This document shows positions 1-12,600 of a stretch of DNA of 64,000 nucleotides, in pieces (position 1 is the first letter of the stretch; each line of letters opens with the position of its first letter). The DNA lies in the NCBI GenBank assembly GCA_916613615.1, contig OU744727.1, forward strand, positions 20,158,093-20,222,092, given 5' to 3'. The notes under the pieces are model-generated. The model saw only the letters and a list, made by a program, of their open reading frames with translations, did no database searches and was not told the DNA's origin. The position numbers and the translations under genes were made by a program. Source of the stretch: Steromphala cineraria. Taxonomy: Eukaryota; Mollusca; Gastropoda; Trochida; Trochidae.

Positions 1-62
1 ATTGTCATTATTTTCCCTACGATGAAACTTTCTTAATATGGCTTGGATATGCACAAAAATGG

Positions 63-173
63 GCTCAAATGTACACAAAAATAAATGCAATCTGCTGGTG
101 CCAACCAATCTTCTCACAGATTTTTAGTTTTTGTATAATTGGCTTTAGATGCGACCGTATTGTACATTTGAGC
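63..173. repeat. Perfect 13-bp inverted repeat formed by a B-type unit
   Basis: GCTCAAATGTACA at 63-75 spans a monomer junction. Its exact reverse complement, TGTACATTTGAGC, lies at 161-173 inside the B-type unit starting at 69. The junction arm returns at 240-252. The same geometry holds in every B-type unit: 85 bp between arms on one side and 66 bp on the other. In A-type units the second arm reads TGTAGAGTTGAGC, which keeps 11 of 13 positions. The B arm also contains a second TGTACA palindrome. The sequence shows the symmetry; any hairpin, cruciform or protein-binding role is inference. Confidence 0.85.
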
Positions 174-1416
174 AGATATTGTCATTATTGTCCCTACGAT
201 GAAAGTTTCTTAATATGGCTTGGATATTCACCAAAATGGGCTCAAATGTACACAAAAATAAATGCTATCTGCTGGTGCCAACTAATCTTCTCACAGATTT
301 TTAGTTTTTGTATAATTGGCTTTAGATGCGACCTTTATGTAGAGTTGAGCAGATATTGTCATTATTTTCCCTACGCTAAAATATTCTTAATATGACTTGG
401 ATATGCACCAAAATGGGCTCAAATGTACACAAAAATAAATGATATCTGCTGGTGCCAACCAATCTTCTCACAGATTTTTAGTTTTTGTATAATTGGCTTT
501 AGATGCGACCTTTATGTAGAGTTGAGCAGATATTGTCATTATTTTCCCTACGATAAAATTTTCTTAATATGGCTTGGATATTCACCAGAATGGGCTCAAA
601 TGTACACAAAAATAAATGCTATCTGCTGGTGCCAACCAATCTTTTCACAGATTTTTAGTTTTTTGTATAATTGGCTTTAGATGCGACCTTTATGTAGAGT
701 TGAGCAGATATTGTCATTATTTTCCCTACGATGAAATTTTCTTAATATGGCTTGGATATGCACCAAAATGGGCTCAAATGTACACAAAAATAAATGCTAT
801 CTGCTGGTGCCAACCAATCTTCTCACAGATTTTTAGTTTTTGTATAATTGGCTTTAGATGCGACCTTTATGTAGAGTTGAGCAGATATTGTCATTATTTT
901 CCCTACGATGAAATTTTCTTAATATGGCTTGGATATGCACCAAAATGGGCTCAAATGTACACAAACATAAATGCTATCTGCTGGTGCCAACCAATCTTCT
1001 CACAGATTTTTAGTTTTTGTATAATTGGCTTTAGATGCGACCTTTATGTAGAGTTGAGCAGATATCGTCATTATTTTCCCTACGATAAAATTTTCTTAAT
1101 ATGGCTTGGATATGCACCAAAATGGGCTCAAATGTACACAAAAATAAATGCTTTCTGCTGGTGCCAACCAATCTTCTCACAGATTTTTAGTTTTGTATAA
1201 TTGGCTTTAGATGCGACCTTTATGTAGAGTTGAGCAGATATTGTCATTATTTTCCCTACGATGAAATTTTCTTAATATGGCTTGGATATGCACCAAAATG
1301 GGCTTAAATGCACACAAAAATAAATGCTATCTGCTGATGCCAACCAATCTTCTCACAGATTTTTAGTTTTTGTATAATTGGCTTTAGATGCGACCTTTAT
1401 GTAGAGTTGAGCAGAT

Positions 1417-1423
1417 AAAAATT
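1417..1423 (+). other. 7-bp insertion in one unit
   Basis: The usual GCAGATATTGTCA is here GCAGAT, AAAAATT, ATTGTCA, so the unit is 184 bp. I found no other unit with this insertion. It explains why the paired open stretches at 69-395 and 1,492-1,818 are 1,423 bp apart, which is eight units plus seven bases. Confidence 0.9.
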
Positions 1424-3966
1424 ATTGTCATTATTTTCCCTACGATGAAATTTTCTTAACATGGCTTGGATATGCACCAAAATGGGCTCAAATGTACACA
1501 AAAATAAATGCTATCTGCTGGTGCCAACCAATCTTCTCACAGATTTTTAGTTTTTGTATAATTGGCTTTAGATGCGACCTTTATGTAGAGTTGAGCAGAT
1601 ATTGTCATTATTTTCCCTACGATGAAACTTTCTTAATATGGCTTGGATATGCACAAAAATGGGCTCAAATGTACACAAAAATAAATGCTATCTGCTGGTG
1701 CCAACTAATCTTCTCACAGATTTTTAGTTTTTGTATAATTGGCTTTAGATGCGACCTTTATGTAGAGTTGAGCAGATATTGTCATTATTTTCCCTACGAT
1801 AAAATTTTCTTAATATGACTTGGATATGCACCAAAATGGGCTCAAATGTACACAAAAATAAATGATATCTGCTGGTGCCAACCAATCTTCTCACAGATTT
1901 TTAGTTTTTGTATAATTGGCTTTAGATGCGACCTTTATGTAGAGTTGAGCAGATATTGTCATTATTTTCCCTACGATGAAATTTTCTTAATATGGCTTGG
2001 ATATGCACCAAAATGGGCTCAAATGTACACAAACATAAATGCTATCTGCTGGTGCCAACCAATCTTCTCACAGATTTTTAGTTTTTGTATAATTGGCTTT
2101 AGATGCGACCTTTATGTAGAGTTGAGCAGATCTTGTCATTATTTTCCCTACGATAAAATTTTCTTAATATGGCTTGGATATGCACCAAAATGGGCTCAAA
2201 TGTACACAAAAATAAATGCTTTCTGCTGGTGCCAACCAATCTTCTCACAGATTTTTAGTTTTGTATAATTGGCTTTAGATGCGACCTTTATGTAGAGTTG
2301 AGCAGATATTGTCATTATTTTCCCTACGATGAAACTTTCTTAATATGGCTTGGATATGCACCAAAATGGGCTCAAATGTACACAAAAATAAATGCTATCT
2401 GCTGGTGCCAACCAATCTTCTCACAGATTTTTAGTTTTTGTATAATTGGCTTTAGATGCGACCTTTATGTAGAGTTGAGCAGATATTGTCATTATTTTCC
2501 CTACGATGAAATTTTCTTAATATGGCTTGGATATGCACCAAAATGGGCTCAAATGTACACAAAAATAAATGCTATCTGCTGGTGCCAACCAATCTTCTCA
2601 CAGATTTTTAGTTTTTGTATAATTGGCTTTAGATGCGACCTTTATGTAGAGTTGAACAGATATTGTCATTATTTTCCCTACGATGAAACTTTCTTAATAT
2701 GGCTTGGATATGCACCAAAATGGGCTCAAATGTACACAAAAATAAATGCTATCTGCTGGTGCCAACCAATCTTCTCACAGATTTTTAGTTTTTGTATAAT
2801 TGGCTTTAGATGCGACCTTTATGTAGAGTTGAGCAGATATTGTCATTATTTTCCCTACGATGAAACTTTCTTAATATGGCTTGGATATGCACCAAAATGG
2901 GCTCAAATGTACACAAAAATAAATGCTATCTGCTGGTGCCAACCAATCTTCTCACAGATTTTTAGTTTTTGTATAATTGGCTTTAGATGCGACCTTTATG
3001 TAGAGTTGAGCAGATATTGTCATTATTTTCCCTACGATGAATTTTTCTTAATATGGCTTGGATATGCACCAAAATGGGCTCAAATGTACACAAAAATAAA
3101 TGCTTTCTGCTGGTGCCAACCAATCTTCTCACAGATTTTTAGTTTTTGTATAATTGGCTTTAGATGCGACCTTTATGTAGAGTGAACAGATATTGTCATT
3201 ATTTTCCCTACGATGAAATTTTCTTAACATGGCTTGGATATGCACCAAAATGGGCTCAAATGTACACAAAAATAAATGCTATCTGCTGGTGCCAACCAAT
3301 CTTCTCACAGATGTTTAGTTTTTGTATAATTGGCTTTAGATGCGACCTTTATGTAGAGTTGAGCAGATATTGTCATTATTTTCCCTACGATGAAACTTTC
3401 TTAATATGGCTTGGATATGCACCAAAATGGGCTCAAATGTACACAAAAATAAATGCTATCTGCTGGTGCCAACCAATCTTCTCACAGATTTTTAGTTTTT
3501 GTATAATTGGCTTTAGATGCGACCTTTATGTAGAGTTGAGCAGATATTGTCATTATTTTCCCTACGATGAATTTTTCTTAATATGGCTTGGATATGCACC
3601 AAAATGGGCTCAAATGTACACAAAAATAAATGCTTTCTGCTGGTGCCAACCAATCTTCTCACAGATTTTTAGTTTTTGTATAATTGGCTTTAGATGCGAC
3701 CTTTATGTAGAGTTGAGCAGATCTTGTCATTATTTTCCCTACGATAAAATTTTCTTAATATGGCTTGGATATGCACCAAAATGGGCTCAAATGTACACAA
3801 AAATAAATGCTTTCTGCTGGTGCCAACCAATCTTCTCACAGATTTTTAGTTTTGTATAATTGGCTTTAGATGCGACCTTTATGTAGAGTTGAGCAGATAT
3901 TGTCATTATTTTCCCTACGATGAAATTTTCTTAATATGGCTTGGATATGCACCAAAATGGGCTTAA

Positions 3967-5709
3967 ATGTACACAAAAATAAATGCTATCTGCTGGTGCC
4001 AACCAATCTTCTCACAGATTTTTAGTTTTTGTATAATTGGCTTTAGATGCGACCTTTATGTAGAGTTGAGCAGATATTGTCATTATTTTCCCTACGATGA
4101 AATTTTCTTAATATGGCTTGGATATGCACCAAAATGGGCTCAAATGTACACAAAAATAAATGCTATCTGCTGGTGCCAACCAATCTTCTCACAGATTTTT
4201 AGTTTTTGTATAATTGGCTTTAGATGCGACCTTTATGTAGAGTTGAGCAGATATTGTCATTATTTTCCCTACGATGAAACTTTCTTAATATGGCTTGGAT
4301 ATGCACCAAAATGGGCTCAAATGTACACAAAAATAAATGCTATCTGCTGGTGCCAACCAATCTTCTCACAGATTTTTAGTTTTTGTATAATTGGCTTTAG
4401 ATGCGACCTTTATGTAGAGTTGAGCAGATATTGTCATTATTTTCCCTACGATGAAACTTTCTTAATATGGCTTGGATATGCACCAAAATGGGCTCAAATG
4501 TACACACAAATAAATGCTATCTGCTGGTGCCAACCAATCTTCTCACAGATTTTTAGTTTTTGTATAATTGGCTTTAGATGCGACCTTTATGTAGAGTTGA
4601 GCAGATATTGTCATTATTTTCCCTACGATGAATTTTTCTTAATATGGCTTGGATATGCACCAAAATGGGCTCAAATGTACACAAAAATAAATGCTTTCTG
4701 CTGGTGCCAACCAATCTTCTCACAGATTTTTAGTTTTTGTATAATTGGCTTTAGATGCGACCTTTATGTAGAGTTGAGCAGATATTGTCATTATTTTCCC
4801 TACGATGAAACTTTCTTAATATGGCTTGGATATGCACCAAAATGGGCTCAAATGTACACAAAAATAAATGCTATCTGCTGGTGCCAACCAATCTTCTCAC
4901 AGATGTTTAGTTTTTGTATAATTGGCTTTAGATGCGACCTTTATGTAGAGTTGAGCAGATATTGTCATTATTTTCCCTACGATGAAACTTTCTTAATATG
5001 GCTTGGATATGCACCAAAATGGGCTCAAATGTACACACAAATAAATGCTATCTGCTGGTGCCAACCAATCTTCTCACAGATTTTTAGTTTTTGTATAATT
5101 GGCTTTAGATGCGACCTTTATGTAGAGTTGAGCAGATATTGTCATTATTTTCCCTACGATGAATTTTTCTTAATATGGCTTGGATATGCACCAAAATGGG
5201 CTCAAATGTACACAAAAATAAATGCTTTCTGCTGGTGCCAACCAATCTTCTCACAGATTTTTAGTTTTTGTATAATTGGCTTTAGATGCGACCGTATTGT
5301 ACATTTGAGCAGATATTGTCATTATTGTCCCTACGATGAAAGTTTCTTAATATGGCTTGGATATTCACCAAAATGGGCTCAAATGTACACAAAAATAAAT
5401 GCTATCTGCTGGTGCCAACCAATCTTCTCACAGATTTTTAGTTTTTGTATAATTGGCTTTAGATGCGACCTTTATGTAGAGTTGAGCAGATATTGTCATT
5501 ATTTTCCCTACGATGAAACTTTCTTAATATGGCTTGGATATGCACAAAAATGGGCTCAAATGTACACAAAAATAAATGCTATCTGCTGGTGCCAACCAAT
5601 CTTCTCACAGATTTTTAGTTTTTGTATAATTGGCTTTAGATGCGACCTTTATGTAGAGTTGAGCAGATATTGTCATTATTTTCCCTACGATAAAATGTTC
5701 TTAATATGA
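3967..5709 (+). repeat. Segment duplicated at 18,123-19,334
   Basis: Unit order is GAAATT, GAAACT, GAAACT, GAATTT, (trio repeated), B-type with GAAAGT and ATATTCACC, GAAACT with GCACAAAAATGG, then GATAAAATG ending in ATATGA. The same order minus one trio occurs at 18,123-19,334, and both segments are preceded by a unit ending GGGCTTAAATG. Together with the match of 423-1,310 to 14,942-16,005 this shows that roughly 0.4-5.7 kb and 14.9-19.3 kb are related blocks. Confidence 0.75.
4321..5382 (+). repeat. 3-unit (531-bp) tandem duplication
   Basis: Units starting at 4321, 4498 and 4675 are followed by units at 4852, 5029 and 5206 with the same order of alleles: GAAACT, then ACACACAAATAAATG with GAATTTTTC, then CTTTCTGC. 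The related segment at 18,123-19,334 has only one copy of this trio. The open frame at 3,967-5,709 is 1,743 bp and the one at 18,123-19,334 is 1,212 bp, a difference of exactly 531 bp. Confidence 0.75.
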
Positions 5710-5913
5710 CTTGGATATGCACCAAAATGGGCTCAAATGTACACAAAAATAAATGCTATCTGCTTGTGCCAACCAATCTTCTCACAGATTTTTAGTTTTT
5801 GTATAATTGGCTTTAGATGCGACCTTTATGTAGAGTTGAGCAGATATTGTCATTATTTTCCCTACGATGGAATTTTCTTAATATGGCTTGGATATTCACC
5901 AAAATGGGCTCAA

Positions 5914-6090
5914 ATGTACACAAAAATAAATGCTATCTGCTGGTGCCAACCAATCTTCTCACAGATTTTTAGTTTTTGTATAATTGGCTTTAGATGCGAC
6001 CTTTATGTAGAGTTGAGCAGATATTGTCATTATTTTCCCTACGATGAAATTTTCTTAATATGGCTTGGATATGCACCAAAATGGGCTCAA
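5914..6090 (+). repeat. Representative A-type (consensus) monomer
   Basis: A clean copy of the commonest unit, 177 bp long. Its diagnostic sites are GCTATC at 19-24, CTTTATGTAGAGTTGAGC at 88-105, TTATTTTCCC at 117-126, GATGAAATTTTC at 130-141, ATATGGCTTGG at 146-156 and GCACCAAAATGGGCTCAA at 160-177. Other units are described relative to it. Read in frame it encodes 59 codons with no stop, including five cysteines and three tryptophans, but I do not regard it as coding. It holds TGTACA (a palindrome, 2-7), AATAAA in the A-rich stretch, and an 8-bp inverted pair at 21-28 and 103-110. Confidence 0.9.
5934..6023. repeat. 8-bp inverted pair TATCTGCT / AGCAGATA within the monomer
   Basis: In the representative unit TATCTGCT lies at 5934-5941 and its reverse complement AGCAGATA at 6016-6023. 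Because units are tandem, the arms alternate along the array with gaps of 74 and 87 bp, close to half a unit. Units with CTTTCTGC in place of CTATCTGC lose one arm position, while units with GATATCTGC extend the match by one base. No function can be assigned from sequence. Confidence 0.7.
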
Positions 6091-7683
6091 ATGTACACAA
6101 AAATAAATGCTATCTGCTGGTGCCAACCAATCTTCTCACAGATTTTTAGTTTTTGTATAATTGGCTTTAGATGCGACCTTTATGTAGAGTTGAGCAGATA
6201 TTGTCATTATTTTCCCTACGATGAAATTTTCTTAATATGGCTTGGATATGCACCAAAATGGGCTCAAATGTACACAAAAATAAATGCTATCTGCTGGTGC
6301 CAACCAATCTTCTCACAGATTTTTAGTTTTTGTATAATTGGCTTTAGATGCGACCTTTATGTAGAGTTGAGCAGATATTGTCATTATTTTCCCTACGATA
6401 AAATTTTCTTAATATGGCTTGGATATGCACCAAAATGGGCTCAAATGTACACAAAAATAAATGTTTTCTGCTGGTGCCAACCAATCTTCTCACAGATTTT
6501 TAGTTTTTGTATAATTGGCTTTAGATGCGACCTTATTGTACATTTGAGCAGATATTGTCATTATTGTCCCTACGATGAAATTTTCTTAATATGGCTTGGA
6601 TACGCACCAAAATGGGCTCAAATGTACACAAAAATAAATGCTATCTGCTGGTGCCAACCAATCTTCTTACAGATTTTTAGTTTTTGTATAATTGGCTTTA
6701 GATGCGACCTTTATGTAGAGTTGAGCAGATATTGTCATTATTTTCCCTACGATTAATTTTTCTTAATATGGCTTGGATATGCACCAAAATGGGCTCAAAT
6801 GTACACAAAAATAAATGCTTTCTGTTGGTGCCAACCAATCTTCTCACAGATTTTTAGTTTTTGTATAATTGGCTTTAGATGCGACCTTTATGTAGAGTTG
6901 AGCAGATATTGTCATTATTTTCCCTACGATGGAATTTTCTTAATATGGCTTGGATATTCACCAGAATGGGCTCGCATGTACACAAAAATAAATGCTATCT
7001 GCTGGTGCCAACCAATCTTCTCACAGATTTTTAGTTTTTGTATAATTGGCTTTAGATGCGACCTTTATGTAGAGTTGAGCAGATATTGTCATTATTTTCC
7101 CTACGATGAATTTTTCTTAATATGGCTTGGATATGCACCAAAATGGGCTCAAATGTACACAAAAATAAATGCTTTCTGCTGGTGCCAACCAATCTTCTCA
7201 CAGATTTTTAGTTTTTGTATAATTGGCTTTAGATGCGACCGTATTGTACATTTGAGCAAATATTGTCATTATTGTCCCTACGATGAAAGTTTCTTAATAT
7301 GGCTTGGATATTCACCAAAATGGGCTCAAATGTACACAAAAATAAATGCTATCTGCTGGTGCCAACCAATCTTCTCACAGATTTTTAGTTTTTGTATAAT
7401 TGGCTTTAGATGCGACCTTTATGTAGAGTTGAGCAGATATTGTCATTATTTTCCCTACGATGAAACTTTCTAAATATGGCTTGGATATGCACAAAAATGG
7501 GCTCAAATGTACACAAAAATAAATGCTATCTGCTGGTGCCAACCAATCTTCTCACAGATTTTTAGTTTTTGTATAATTGGCTTTAGATGCGACCTTTATG
7601 TAGAGTTGAGCAGATATTGTCATTATTTTCCCTACGATAAAATTTTCTTAATATGACTTGGATATGCACCAAAATGGGCTCAA

Positions 7684-9660
7684 ATGTACACAAAAATAAA
7701 TGCTATCTGCTGGTGCCAACCAATCTTCTCACAGATTTTTAGTTTTTGTATAATTGGCTTTAGATGCGACCTTTATGTAGAGTTGAGCAGATATTGTCAT
7801 TATTTTCCCTACGATGAAATTTTCTTAATATGGCTTGGATATGCACCAAAATGGGCTCAAATGTACACAAAAATAAATGCTATCTGCTGGTGCCAACCAA
7901 TCTTCTCACAGATTTTTAGTTTTTGTATAATTGGCTTTAGATGCGACCTTTATGTAGAGTTGAGCAGATATTGTCATTATTTTCCCTACGATGAATTTTT
8001 CTTAATATGGCTTGGATATGCACCAAAATGGGCTCAAATGTACACAAAAATAAATGCTTTCTGCTGGTGCCAACCAATCTTCTCACAGATTTTTAGTTTT
8101 TGTATAATTGGCTTTAGATGCGACCGTATTGTACATTTGAGCAGATATTGTCATTATTGTCCCTACGATGAAAGTTTCTTAATATGGCTTGGATATTCAC
8201 CAAAATGGGCTCAAATGTACACAAAAATAAATGCTATCTGCTGGTGCCAACCAATCTTCTCACAGATTTTTAGTTTTTGTATAATTGGCTTTAGATGCGA
8301 CCTTTATGTAGAGTTGAGCAGATATTGTCATTATTTTCCCTACGATGAAACTTTCTTAATATGGCTTGGATATGCACAAAAATGGGCTCAAATGTACACA
8401 AAAATAAATGCTATCTGCTGGTGCCAACCAATCTTCTCACAGATTTTTAGTTTTTGTATAATTGGCTTTAGATGCGACCTTTATGTAGAGTTGAGCAGAT
8501 ATTGTCATTATTTTCCCTACGATAAAATTTTCTTAATATGGCTTGGATATGCACCAAAATGGGCTCAAATGTACACAAAAATAAATGCTATCTGCTGGTG
8601 CCAACCAATCTTCTCACAGATTTTTAGTTTTTGTATAATTGGCTTTAAATGCGACCTTTATGTAGAGTTGAGCAGATATTGTCATTATTTTCCCTACGAT
8701 GAAATTTTCTTAATATGGCTTGGATATGCACCAAAATGGGCTCAAATGTACACAAAAATAAATGCTATCTGCTGGTGCCAACCAATCTTCTCACAGATTT
8801 TTAGTTTTTGTATAATTGGCTTTAGATGCGACCTTTATGTAGAGTTGAGCAGATATTGTCATTATTTTCCCTACGATGAAATTTTCTTAATATGGCTTGG
8901 ATATGCACCAAAATGGGCTCAAATGTACACAAAAATAAATGCTATCTGCTGGTGCCAACCAATCTTCTCACAGATTTTTAGTTTTTGTATAATTGGCTTT
9001 AGATGCGACCTTTATGTAGAGTTGAGCAGATATTGTCATTATTTTCCCTACGATAAAATTTTCTTAATATGGCTTGGATATGCACCAAAATGGGCTCAAA
9101 TGTACACAAAAATAAATGCTTTCTGCTGGTGCCAACCAATCTTCTCACAGATTTTTAGTTTTTGTATAATTGGCTTTAGATGCGACCTTATTGTACATTT
9201 GAGCAGATACTGTCATTATTGTCCCTACGATGAAAGTTTCTTAATATGGCTTGGATATGCACCAAAATGGGCTCAAATGTACACAAAAATAAATGCTATC
9301 TGCTGGTGCCAACCAATCTTCTCACATATTTTTAGTTTTTGTATAATTGGCTTTAGATGCGACCTTTATGTAGAGTTGAGCAGATATTGTCATTATATTC
9401 CCTACGATGGAATTTTCTTAATATGGCTTGGATATGCACCAAAATGGGCTCAAATGTACACAAAAATAAATGCTATCTGCTGGTGCCAACCAATCTTCTC
9501 ACAGATTTTTAGTTTTTGTATAATTGGCTTTAGATGCGATCTTAATGTAGAGTTGAGCAGATATTGTCATTATTTTCCCTACGATGGAATTTTCTTAATA
9601 TGGCTTGGATATTCACCAGAATGGGCTCAAATGTACACAAAAATAAATGCTATCTGCTGA
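7684..9660 (+). other. Longest open frame (658 codons) through the satellite, not supported as a gene
   Basis: This is about 11 units read in the only frame that stays open across unit boundaries, possible because 177 is 59 codons. The conceptual product is a 59-residue repeat with five Cys and three Trp per unit. It starts only because a preceding unit has TGA at codon 50 and ends at TGA at codon 10, both recurrent satellite variants. There is no unique N- or C-terminal sequence, intron, promoter context or flanking gene. Variants between units mostly change residues (GAA/AAA/GGA/TAA at codon 45; ATT/ACT/TTT/AGT/ATG at codon 46), which does not suggest protein-level constraint. All other plus-strand open stretches in the window are of the same kind. 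Confidence 0.85.
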
Positions 9661-12600
9661 TGCCAACCAATCTTCTCACAGATTTTTAGTTTTTGTATAA
9701 TTGGCTTTAGATGCGACCTTTATGTAGAGTTGAGCAGATATTGTCATTATTTTCCCTACGATGAAATTTTCTTAATATGGCTTGGATATGCACCAAAATG
9801 GGCTCAAATGTACACAAAAATAAATGCTATCTGCTGGTGCCAACCAATCTTCTCACAGATTTTTAGTTTTTGTATAATTGGCTTTAGATGCGACCTTTAT
9901 GTAGAGTTGAGCAGATATTGTCATTATTTTCCCTACGATGAAATTTTCTTAATATGGCTTGGATATGCACCAAAATGGGCTCAAATGTACACAAAAATAA
10001 ATGCTATCTGCTGGTGCCAACCAATCTTCTCACAGATTTTTAGTTTTTGTATAATTGGCTTTAGATGCGACCTTTATGTAGAGTTGAGCAGATATTGTCA
10101 TTATTTTCCCTACGATGAATTTTTCTTAATATGGCTTGGATATGCACCAAAATGGGCTCAAATGTACACAAAAATAAATGCTTTCTGCTGGTGCCAACCA
10201 ATCTTCTCACAGATTTTTAGTTTTTGTATAATTGGCTTTAGATGCGACCTTTATGTAGAGTTGAGCAGATATTGTCATTATTTTCCCTACGATGAAATTT
10301 TCTTAATATGGCTTGGATATGCACCAAAATGGGCTCAAATGTACACAAAAATAAATGCTATCTGCTGGTGCCAACCAATCTTCTCACAGATTTTTAGTTT
10401 TTGTATAATTGGCTTTAGATGCGACCTTTATGTAGAGTTGAGCAGATATTGTCATTATTTTCCCTACGATGAAATTTTCTTAATATGGCTTGGATATGCA
10501 CCAAAATTGGCTCAAATGTACACAAAAATAAATGCTATCTGCTGGTGCCAACCAATCTTCTCACAGATTTTTAGTTTTTGTATAATTTGGCTTTAGATGC
10601 GACCTTTATGTAGAGTTGAGCAGATATTGTCATTATTTTCCCTACGATAAAATTTTCTTAATATGGCTTGGATATGCACCAAAATGGGCTCAAATGTACA
10701 CAAAAATAAATGCTTTCTGCTGGTGCCAACCAATCTTCTCACAGATTTTTAGTTTTTGTATAATTGGCTTTAGATGCGACCTTATTGTACATTTGAGCAG
10801 ATATTGTCATTATTGTCCCTACGATGAAAGTTTCTTAATATGGCTTGGATATGCACCAAAATGGGCTCAAATGTACACAAAAATAAATGCTATCTGCTGG
10901 TGCCAACCAATCTTCTTACAGATTTTTAGTTTTTGTATAATTGGCTTTAGATGCAACCTTTATGTAGAGTTGAGCAGATATTGTCATTATTTTCCCTACG
11001 ATTAATTTTTCTTAATATGGCTTGGATATGCACCAAAATGGGCTCAAATGTACACAAAAATAAATGCTTTCTGTTGGTGCCAACCAATCTTCTCACAGAT
11101 TTTTAGTTTTTGTATAATTGGCTTTAGATGCGACCTTTATGTAGAGTTGAGCAGATATTGTCATTATTTTCCCTACGATGGAATTTTCTTAATATGGCTT
11201 GGATATTCACCAGAATGGGCTCGAATGTACACAAAAATAAATGCTTTCTGCTGGTGCCAACCAATCTTCTCACAGATTTTTAGTTTTTGTATAATTGGCT
11301 TTAGATGCGACCGTATTGTACATTTGAGCAGATATTGTCATTATTGTCCCTACGATGAAAGTTTCTTAATATGGCTTGGATATTCACCAAAATGGGCTCA
11401 AATGTACACAAAAATAAATGCTATCTCCTGGTGCCAACCAATCTTCTCACAGATTTTTAGTTTTTGTATAATTGGCTTTAGATGCGATCTTAATGTAGAG
11501 TTGAGCAGATATTGTCATTATTTTCCCTACGATGGAATTTTCTTAATATGGCTTGGATATTCACCAGAATGGGCTCAAATGTACACAAAAATAAATGCTA
11601 TCTGCTGATGCCAACCAATCTTCTCACAGATTTTTAGTTTTTGTATAATTGGCTTTAGATGCGACCTTTATGTAGAGTTGAGCAGATATTGTCATTATTT
11701 TCCCTACGATGAAATTTTCTTAATATGGCTTGGATATGCACCAAAATGGGCTCAAATGTACACAAAAATAAATGCTATCTCCTGGTGCCAACCACTCTTC
11801 TCACAGATTTTTAGTTTTTGTATAATTGGCTTTAGATGCGACCTTTATGTAGAGTTGAGCAGATATTGTCATTATTTTCCCTACGATGAAATTTTCTTAA
11901 TATGGCTTGGATATGCACAAAAATGGGCTCAAATGTACACAAAAATAAATGCTATCTGCTGGTGCCAACCAATCTTCTCACAGATTTTTAGTTTTTGTAT
12001 AATTGGCTTTAGATGCGACCTTTATGTAGAGTTGAGCAGATATTGTCATTATTTTCCCTACGATGAATTTTTCTTAATATGGCTTGGATATGCACCAATA
12101 TGGGCTCAAATGTACACAAAAATAAATGCTTTCTGCTGGTGCCAACCAATCTTCTCACAGATTTTTAGTTTTTGTATAATTGGCTTTAGATGCGACCTTT
12201 ATGTAGAGTTGAGCAGATATTGTCATTATTTTCCCTACGATGAAATTTTCTTAATATGGCTTGGATATGCACCAAAATGGGCTCAAATGTACACAAAAAT
12301 AAATGCTATCTGCTGGTGCCAACCAATCTTCTCACAGATTTTTAGTTTTTGTATAATTGGCTTTAGATGCGACCTTTATGTAGAGTTGAGCAGATATTGT
12401 CATTATTTTCCCTACGATGAAATTTTCTTAATATGGCTTGGATATGCACCAAAATGGGCACAAATGTACACAAAAATAAATGCTATCTGCTGGTGCCAAC
12501 CAATCTTCTCACAGATTTTTAGTTTTTGTATAATTGGCTTTAGATGCGACCTTTATGTAGAGTTGAGCAGATATTGTCATTATTTTCCCTACGATAAAAT

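Noticed and set aside
5942..5953. TGGTGCCAACCA as a primer-binding site or small hairpin from a retroelement
   Set aside because: Only a 4-bp stem (5 bp in the TTGG variant), with no long terminal repeats, polypurine tract or retroelement coding sequence nearby.
5978..5986. Promoter-like GTATAATTG or polyadenylation-like AATAAA in each unit
   Set aside because: These are short A/T-rich matches expected by chance and repeated in every unit. No matching upstream or downstream elements and no gene to serve.
5982..6077. Internal sub-repeat: AATTGGCTTTAGATGCGACC resembling AATATGGCTTGGATATGCACC
   Set aside because: The match needs several gaps, the two copies are 76 and 101 bp apart and so not an even fraction of 177, and no third copy is seen. 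It is too weak to claim that the unit grew from a shorter repeat.
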